Shown here one piece after another: positions 6,890 through 11,192 of a DNA stretch of 11,192 nt. This DNA is from Desulfuromonadaceae bacterium UBA2294. Lineage in GTDB: Bacteria > Desulfobacterota > Desulfuromonadia > Desulfuromonadales > UBA2294. Under the pieces are notes generated by a model. It saw only the letters and a program-made list of their open reading frames with translations. It was not told the origin of the DNA and did no database searches. Each line of letters starts with the position of its first letter. The first letter of the stretch is position 1. The translations under genes and the position numbers were made by a program. The DNA lies in assembly GCA_002345625.1 (NCBI GenBank), contig DDWE01000136.1, positions 1 through 11,192 on the forward strand. Direction: 5' to 3'.

Positions 6890-8134
6890 ATGGGCCAGAT
6901 TACGATTGTCTGTCCGCACTGCGATTACAGCAAGGACGTCGACCGGGCGCGGATTCCAGCCCGGGTCAAAAGCATCCGTTGTCCGTCGTGCCAGACGTCT
7001 TTCCAGCTTTCAGATCTGGCCGGTGCCGCCGTTCCGCCAGCTCCGGCGCCGGAGCCGACCGCGCCTGTGGCTGTGATCCCGGAACCGACTCCTGCGCAGC
7101 CGGAACCCCGCCATTTGCCGTTTGCCTTTACCGGCAATGCCCGTGAATATTTCGGCATCTGGATTGTTAACACCCTGCTCAAAATTGTCACCTTCGGCAT
7201 CTATTCGCCCTGGGCCAAGGTCCGCTCCCGTCAGTATTTTTACGGTAACACCCTGCTCGAAGGTGCCAATTTCGATTATCTGGCCAACCCGCTGGCCCTG
7301 CTCAAGGGTTGGCTGCTCGGGGCGGCCCTGTTTATTATCTATACCCTCGGCTCCCAGTACAGTCCGCTGGTCGGCATGGGCTTCGGTCTGCTGGTGTTCC
7401 TGCTCATCCCATGGGTCATCGTCCGTTCCCGGCTGTTCAATAATCGCAATTCGGCGCATCGCAATATCCGCTTCAATTTTCGCCCGGCCTATGCCGAATC
7501 GTACAAGGTGTTTGCCGGCCTGCCGCTGCTCTCGATCCTGACCTTAGGCCTGCTGACCCCTTATAGCTACTACCGGCAGAAGCGGTTTTTGATGGAGAAC
7601 AACAGCTTTGGTCAGTCGCCTTTCGGTTTCGATGCCCGGATCGGCGATTTTTATCTGGTCTTTTTGAAGATCTTCGGGCTGGTGATCCTCGCCCTCATTG
7701 CCTTTGCCGGCAGCACCGGCGCTCTGGCGTCGTTGCAACCCGATTTTTCTCCCGATTCGGATGTAGTTATTGGCGCCTTGGTGCCGGTGATCATCCTCGG
7801 TTTTTTTCTTGGTTATTTTTTGCTGTTTATCTACTCCTACGTCCGGATCAGCAACCTGACCTGGAACGGAACCCATCTCGGCGCCAACCGTTTCATCAGC
7901 ACCATGCGGGTGCGCGATATGAGCTGGATCATGTTCACCAACGTCCTCGCTTCGATCCTCTCCGTCGGCCTGCTGGTCCCCTGGGCCTCGGTGCGACTGG
8001 CCCGCTATCGGCTGTCACGTCTGACCCTGTACTGCGCCGGTGATCTCGACCACTACCTCAACGCCGCTGTGGAACCGACCAGCGCTGCCGGGGAGGAGAT
8101 CGGTGATATTTTCGGCGTCGATCTGGGTTTCTGA
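6890..8134 (+). CDS. Zinc-ribbon/DUF898 (YjgN-family) membrane protein
   Basis: This 414-residue inner-membrane protein has unknown biochemical function. The N-terminus is an MJ0042-type zinc ribbon: CPHC at about 8-11 and CPSC at about 31-34. A Pro/Ala/Glu-rich linker (about 47-78) follows. The DUF898 region has roughly seven hydrophobic segments (about 85-107, 137-157, 160-180, 208-229, 255-277, 292-318, 350-370). A motif of the form G-[IL]-x2-P-[WY]-[AS] recurs at G103, G220 and G360, each time at the end of a hydrophobic segment and followed by a basic run, so the family appears built from repeated units. GGAGGT lies three bases before the ATG. The stop overlaps the start of the M48 peptidase gene (TGATG), so the two are translationally coupled and probably act together. 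Family assignment is from memory of DUF898 features. Confidence 0.87.
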   Translation: MGQITIVCPHCDYSKDVDRARIPARVKSIRCPSCQTSFQLSDLAGAAVPPAPAPEPTAPVAVIPEPTPAQPEPRHLPFAFTGNAREYFGIWIVNTLLKIVTFGIYSPWAKVRSRQYFYGNTLLEGANFDYLANPLALLKGWLLGAALFIIYTLGSQYSPLVGMGFGLLVFLLIPWVIVRSRLFNNRNSAHRNIRFNFRPAYAESYKVFAGLPLLSILTLGLLTPYSYYRQKRFLMENNSFGQSPFGFDARIGDFYLVFLKIFGLVILALIAFAGSTGALASLQPDFSPDSDVVIGALVPVIILGFFLGYFLLFIYSYVRISNLTWNGTHLGANRFISTMRVRDMSWIMFTNVLASILSVGLLVPWASVRLARYRLSRLTLYCAGDLDHYLNAAVEPTSAAGEEIGDIFGVDLGF

Positions 8135-9183
8135 TGCAGATCGAAGGCGATTACTACGATGGCCAAAGCTCGCTGCGGCACCGTGTCACCTTGCGTCTGA
8201 ACGACCAGGGGTTGCAGATCAGCGGCATCGGGGTGGAGATGCTCTGGCCGCTTGCCGACATCACCGTCGCCTCGCCCCTCGGTTCGATCCGCAGCTCGAT
8301 CTACCTGCCTGATGGGGCGAAGTGCGACTTCAGTGACAAGAACTTCGCCCGCCAGCTGGCGCAACGGCAGGGGCGCGGTGGGTTTTTTCGTGGGGTCCAT
8401 CGTTGGGAAAACAGCCTCAAGTTCGCTTTTGGCGCTCTGGTTCTGACCATTGTTTTGATCATGGGCTTTGTCCGCTACGGGCTGCCGCTGTTGGCCGAGC
8501 AGGCTGCCTATGCCATCCCGCCGGCTGCCGAGAATGCTCTGGGCAAAGAGACCCTGCAGATTCTTGACCGGGCCCTGCTCGAGCCTTCCGGACTCGATCC
8601 CGACCGGCAGGCCGAGCTGGAACAGCTGTTCGTCAAGGTGGTCGCCGCCCTCGATGCCACCGAGCGCCCCTACCGCCTCGAGCTGCGCAGCGCGGATGAG
8701 GTTGGGGCCAATGCCTTTGCTCTGCCGGGCGGCACAGTGATCATGACCGACGAACTGATCGCTGTCGCCGAAAATGATGATGAGATTGCCGCCGTTTTGG
8801 CTCATGAAGTCGGCCATGTGCGCCACCGCCACGCCATGCGCCAGGTCATCCAGAGTTCGGCGGTCGGCCTGATTGTCGCCACCTTGACCGGTGATGTCTT
8901 CTCCGTCACCTCCATGGCGGCAACCCTGCCGACCATGCTGGTCGATGCCGACTTCTCCCGTGACATGGAGCGGCAGGCCGACGATGTTGCGGCGGAATAT
9001 CTGGTCCGGCAAGGGGTGCCGGTCGATCACTTCGCCACCATCCTCACCCGCATTGAGCAGGCGCACGCCGAAAAGACCGGAGCCGATCAAGATCGGCAGC
9101 AGCAAAGCGGCAAGCGCGTGACCGATTATTTCTCCTCCCACCCACCGACGCAGGAACGGATCGAGCGCCTGCGGCAGCAATAA
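8134..9183 (+). CDS. Membrane-anchored M48-family zinc metallopeptidase
   Basis: This 349-residue protein is a predicted zinc endopeptidase. An N-terminal beta-rich region of about 90 residues (MQIEGDYYDGQSS...) is typical of bacterial M48 proteins encoded beside YjgN-like proteins. One hydrophobic segment (about 96-119) anchors it. The peptidase domain has HEVGH at 224-228 (two zinc ligands and the catalytic Glu), and E279 in DMERQADDVA is the expected third ligand. ANAFALPGGTVIMTDELI and the C-terminal FSSHPPTQERIERL are standard M48C (Oma1/YcaL/BepA-like) signatures. There is no lipoprotein signal; the peptidase domain follows the anchor, and its side of the membrane cannot be settled by eye. 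It has almost no ribosome binding site of its own and relies on coupling to the DUF898 gene. It ends just before the terminator at 9212-9244. Substrates are unknown; membrane-protein quality control is a family-based guess. Confidence 0.93.
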   Translation: MQIEGDYYDGQSSLRHRVTLRLNDQGLQISGIGVEMLWPLADITVASPLGSIRSSIYLPDGAKCDFSDKNFARQLAQRQGRGGFFRGVHRWENSLKFAFGALVLTIVLIMGFVRYGLPLLAEQAAYAIPPAAENALGKETLQILDRALLEPSGLDPDRQAELEQLFVKVVAALDATERPYRLELRSADEVGANAFALPGGTVIMTDELIAVAENDDEIAAVLAHEVGHVRHRHAMRQVIQSSAVGLIVATLTGDVFSVTSMAATLPTMLVDADFSRDMERQADDVAAEYLVRQGVPVDHFATILTRIEQAHAEKTGADQDRQQQSGKRVTDYFSSHPPTQERIERLRQQ

Positions 9184-9211
9184 TGCATTTGAATCAATCG
9201 TCGTTCAATGC

Positions 9212-9244
9212 AAAGGGGACCGGCTACTTGAGCCGGTCCCCTTT
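9212..9244 (+). terminator. Bidirectional terminator between convergent genes
   Basis: AAAGGGGACCGGCT (9212-9225) and AGCCGGTCCCCTTT (9231-9244) form a perfect 14-bp stem with the loop ACTTG. The A-run on one arm and T-run on the other let it work both ways: for the M48 gene on the plus strand and for the hydrolase, whose stop is at 9259, on the minus strand. Confidence 0.88.
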
Positions 9245-9258
9245 GTCTCTCCGTGCGG

Positions 9259-9942
9259 TCAGAAGCTGAAGCTCTCGCCCGGCTTGAGCACCGCGACTTT
9301 GGTGGCGGTCTCGGCTTCGACGCGCGCTTTCCAGCTTGTTGCATCCTGATTGAGCAGGTCGAAGGTGTTGTAGTGGATCGGGATGACCGTCTTCGGTTGC
9401 AGCATCTTCACCGCCCGCAGGGCATCATCGGGGCCCATGGTGTAGTTGTCGCCGATGGGAATCACCGCCACGTCGAGCCCTTCCTCGCCGATCAGCTTCA
9501 TGTCGCCGAACAGGCCGGTGTCCTGAGCCATGTAGATCTTCTTGCCATCATTGGTGCTGAGCAGAAAGCCGGCCGGGTTGCCGCCGTAGGAGCCGTCGGG
9601 GAGCATGGAGCCGTGCAGGGCCAACGTGAGCTTGAGGTAGCCAAACGGGTGTTGATGGCCGCCACCCAGGTGCTGGCCGTGGAGTTTTTCGAGCCCCTGT
9701 TGCGCCAGCCAGGTGACGATCTCGTGGTTGGCGATGACCAGCGCGCCGGTGCGCTGGGAAATCCAGATCGCATCGCCGATGTGGTCGCCATGGCCGTGAC
9801 TGACCAGGATAAAGTCAGGGGAGACCTTGTCGGCCGTGGTCGAGGCGGCCGGGTTGCCGGTGAAAAACGGGTCGATGACCAGCTGGTGGCCGCCGGTCTC
9901 AAGGCCCAACGTGGCGTGGCCGTACCAGGTGAGAGTGTTCAT
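9259..9942 (-). CDS. UPF0173-type metal-dependent hydrolase (metallo-beta-lactamase fold)
   Basis: This 227-residue soluble protein belongs to the metallo-beta-lactamase superfamily, in the group annotated as UPF0173 metal-dependent hydrolases; the natural substrate is unknown. The family opening WYGHATLGLE and the IDPFFTGNP segment are clear. Metal-binding residues are H49, H51, D53 and H54 (HGHGDH), H110 (ALHGS), D141 (AQDTGLF) and H190 (IPIHYNTF), so a complete two-metal site is expected. The length is normal for the group. AAGGAGA lies seven bases upstream of the ATG. It is separated from the small zinc-ribbon gene behind it by the hairpin at 10012-10057, so it should have its own promoter in 9943-10011. 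I saw no convincing -35/-10 pair there. Nothing in its neighbours suggests a specific pathway. Confidence 0.93.
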   Translation of the reverse strand: MNTLTWYGHATLGLETGGHQLVIDPFFTGNPAASTTADKVSPDFILVSHGHGDHIGDAIWISQRTGALVIANHEIVTWLAQQGLEKLHGQHLGGGHQHPFGYLKLTLALHGSMLPDGSYGGNPAGFLLSTNDGKKIYMAQDTGLFGDMKLIGEEGLDVAVIPIGDNYTMGPDDALRAVKMLQPKTVIPIHYNTFDLLNQDATSWKARVEAETATKVAVLKPGESFSF

Positions 9943-10011
9943 CGCTTGTCTCCTTAAGTCGGGTTGAACAGGAAATCGATGCGGTTACGAGTATAGCAAT
10001 GCAAATAATGA

Positions 10012-10057
10012 AAGGGGGGCAGGGTTGTCGAGTATGTACCGCAACCTGCCCCCCCTT
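10012..10057 (-). terminator. Terminator after the small zinc-ribbon gene
   Basis: AAGGGGGGCAGGGTTG (10012-10027) and CAACCTGCCCCCCCTT (10042-10057) pair almost completely, with one offset base on each arm. Read on the minus strand the stem is followed by TTTCATTATTT. It would end transcription from the zinc-ribbon gene, and possibly amylosucrase read-through, before the hydrolase gene. Confidence 0.75.
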
Positions 10058-10082
10058 GTTATGGGACTCTTTTTCGCTGTGA

Positions 10083-10232
10083 CTAGCCGGTTTCATCGTA
10101 CCGGCAACCGAGGTCTTCGTCGGTCAGCAGCCCCGAGCAGTCGGGGCAGACCAGCTCGCCGTTGTCTTCGCGCTTGATCAGCTCGTCTTCGTCATAGTTT
10201 AATCCACATTGGGTACAAGGAGCTTCTTTCAT
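10083..10232 (-). CDS. Small acidic zinc-ribbon protein, 49 residues
   Basis: This short gene is supported by a full-consensus ribosome binding site and by two metal-binding Cys pairs. The pairs are C6-x2-C9 (PCTQC) and C29-x2-C32 (CPDC), 19 residues apart, the layout of a zinc ribbon or rubredoxin-like knuckle. A fifth cysteine is at 43. The protein is strongly acidic (DEDE at 14-17, TDED at 37-40). No catalytic domain can fit, so it may be a metal-binding adaptor or nucleic-acid/protein-binding knuckle. I do not recognise a named family. It starts 53 bases after the amylosucrase stop with no terminator between, so they may be cotranscribed, and its own terminator follows at 10012-10057. The codon pattern matches its neighbours. 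Gene-finders with a 60-residue cutoff would miss it. Confidence 0.8.
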   Translation of the reverse strand: MKEAPCTQCGLNYDEDELIKREDNGELVCPDCSGLLTDEDLGCRYDETG

Positions 10233-10236
10233 AGCG

Positions 10237-10245
10237 ACCTCCTTT
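10237..10245 (-). promoter_or_regulatory. Full-consensus ribosome binding site of the zinc-ribbon gene
   Basis: On the minus strand AAAGGAGGT matches the 16S anti-Shine-Dalgarno perfectly, four bases before the ATG. It is the strongest such site in the window and argues that the 49-residue protein is really made. Confidence 0.75.
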
Positions 10246-10285
10246 GGTTACTGCAATTCTATCACAAACCGGGCCGCGGGGACGG

Positions 10286-11192
10286 CTAGCGCGTCGTCGT
10301 TAGCCAGTAGTATCCGTAACCCGGAACCACCAGGCTCCCCTTGAACAGATCCGGAACTTCACCGCGGACCAGATCGACCAGCTGGCGGTGGTCACTCCCC
10401 CACTGACCGACGTCGGCCAGGTTGAGGTGTTGCGGTTTCGGGCTGAAGTTGGCGACCACCAGCACCTGTGAGCCGGGCTGGCCGAGATTGTAGCGGCCAA
10501 AGACAAACAGGTGCGGATTCTCAACCTCGAGCAGCTCACGATTGTTGAAGTCGGCAAAGACCTGGATCTCCTTGCGTACGGCGATCATCCGTTTCAGGGC
10601 ACTGAAGATCCGGTACTCGACGCTGCCGGGGGTGTTGCGCAGGGCGGCCTTCTCCCAGTCGATGGCCGGCCGGTGCACCCAGCGGCTGTCGCCCTGTTTG
10701 TTCGGATCGTTGCGAAAGGAGTCGTCGTTCAGGGTGCCGAGGGCGTCGCCGTAATAGAGCAGCGGAATGCCGCCGAAGGAGAGGATCATCCCGTGCAGCA
10801 GCAGGATCAGCTTGATGGCGTCGTCGATCGATCGGTCGTCGTTGCTCTCCAGTCCATACTCGAGACCGACCAGGGAGGCGAGCGCCCCGGAGATGCGGGT
10901 GTCGCCGGTCTTGCTGTTCTGGCCAAACGGCAGACCACGGGCATGGGAATCGTCAAAGCGGCCGGTGAAGTAATCGACCAGAAACTGGCGGTGGCTGGCC
11001 GGTTCGTAGCCGCACAGATCGATATCGCGGTCATCGAAGCCGAGGCCGATATCATCGTGGCAGCGGATGTAGTTGAGCCAGGTGGCGCGTTCCAGCTTGA
11101 CCGGCAGGCTTTTGATCCCCTGGTTGAGCAACCGCGCGTTTTTGGTCGCCACCGCATCCCACAAAAGGGCCATGAAGGTGGCGTTGTAGGCG
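10286..11192 (-). CDS. Amylosucrase (GH13), C-terminal half only
   Basis: This enzyme is expected to transfer glucose from sucrose to a growing alpha-1,4-glucan, releasing fructose. The frame is open to the right edge: residues before the internal ATG at 11171-11173 read AYNATF, continuing the helix with MALLWDAVAT found in amylosucrases, so that ATG is not the start. About 302 residues are present of a family usually near 640. The missing half should hold the catalytic Asp and Glu. Visible signatures are YIRCHDDIGLGF (GH13 region IV with the stabilising Asp), HRQFLVDYFTGRFDDSHARGLPF, NSKTGDTRISG, GTLNDDSF and DSRWVHRP, followed by the C-terminal beta domain ending in GYYWL. The loop reads YYGDALG where I recall GDE in most relatives. 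Sucrose hydrolase or another GH13_4 activity is possible. The small zinc-ribbon gene follows after 53 bases. Confidence 0.9.
   Translation of the reverse strand, partial: AYNATFMALLWDAVATKNARLLNQGIKSLPVKLERATWLNYIRCHDDIGLGFDDRDIDLCGYEPASHRQFLVDYFTGRFDDSHARGLPFGQNSKTGDTRISGALASLVGLEYGLESNDDRSIDDAIKLILLLHGMILSFGGIPLLYYGDALGTLNDDSFRNDPNKQGDSRWVHRPAIDWEKAALRNTPGSVEYRIFSALKRMIAVRKEIQVFADFNNRELLEVENPHLFVFGRYNLGQPGSQVLVVANFSPKPQHLNLADVGQWGSDHRQLVDLVRGEVPDLFKGSLVVPGYGYYWLTTTR

Noticed and set aside
8053..9180. Minus-strand open frame of 375 codons
   Set aside because: It lies entirely opposite the M48 peptidase gene, whose HEVGH and other motifs are unambiguous. The antisense protein shows no recognisable domain and reflects GC-rich codon bias.
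9253..9957. Plus-strand open frame of 234 codons
   Set aside because: It mirrors the UPF0173 hydrolase on the other strand almost end to end. The minus strand has the HGHGDH motif and a ribosome binding site; the plus strand has neither a site nor a family.
9899..10096. Minus-strand 65-codon frame crossing the hairpin at 10012-10057
   Set aside because: It would read through the terminator and into the hydrolase gene in another frame. No start signal and no domain.

Overview
The window is 11.2 kb of about 58-60% GC DNA with GTC/CTC/GAT/CGG-rich coding. The PAS/GAF histidine kinases, a perfect sigma-54 promoter, a DUF898-M48 pair and an amylosucrase suggest a deltaproteobacterium of the Desulfuromonas/Pelobacter/Geobacter type. 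That assignment is inference from gene content and style; no rRNA or other marker gene is present.

Region 1 (1-5096) is for signalling. A large soluble GAF-PAS4 histidine kinase enters from the left edge and ends at 2660. It meets, tail to tail with a 56-base overlap, a receiver-only response regulator on the minus strand (2605-3075). The 413-base gap that follows (3076-3488) is not empty. It holds a candidate broken small gene on the minus strand, a hairpin with a T-run, and a textbook -24/-12 sigma-54 promoter (3405-3420) reading into a second PAS-GAF histidine kinase (3489-5015), which ends in a clear terminator at 5071-5096.

Region 2 (5159-6750) is a likely two-gene operon: an omega/SspA-like glutathione S-transferase (5209-5874) and a C-factor-like short-chain dehydrogenase (5915-6604), closed by a strong hairpin at 6710-6750. 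The next 140 bases hold an unexplained dyad (6796-6837).

Region 3 (6890-9244) is a translationally coupled pair (TGATG, one-base overlap). A zinc-ribbon/DUF898 (YjgN-family) polytopic membrane protein is followed by a membrane-anchored M48 metallopeptidase. A symmetric terminator (9212-9244) separates the pair from genes converging on it.

Region 4 (9259-11192) is all on the minus strand: a UPF0173-type metallo-beta-lactamase-fold hydrolase, a 49-residue acidic zinc-ribbon protein with its own terminator, and the C-terminal half of an amylosucrase that runs off the right edge.

No mobile element, CRISPR array, tRNA or rRNA is visible. The best leads are the kinase/regulator cluster with its internal sigma-54 promoter and broken small gene, and the DUF898-M48 module. 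Neither can be called a new system from sequence alone.
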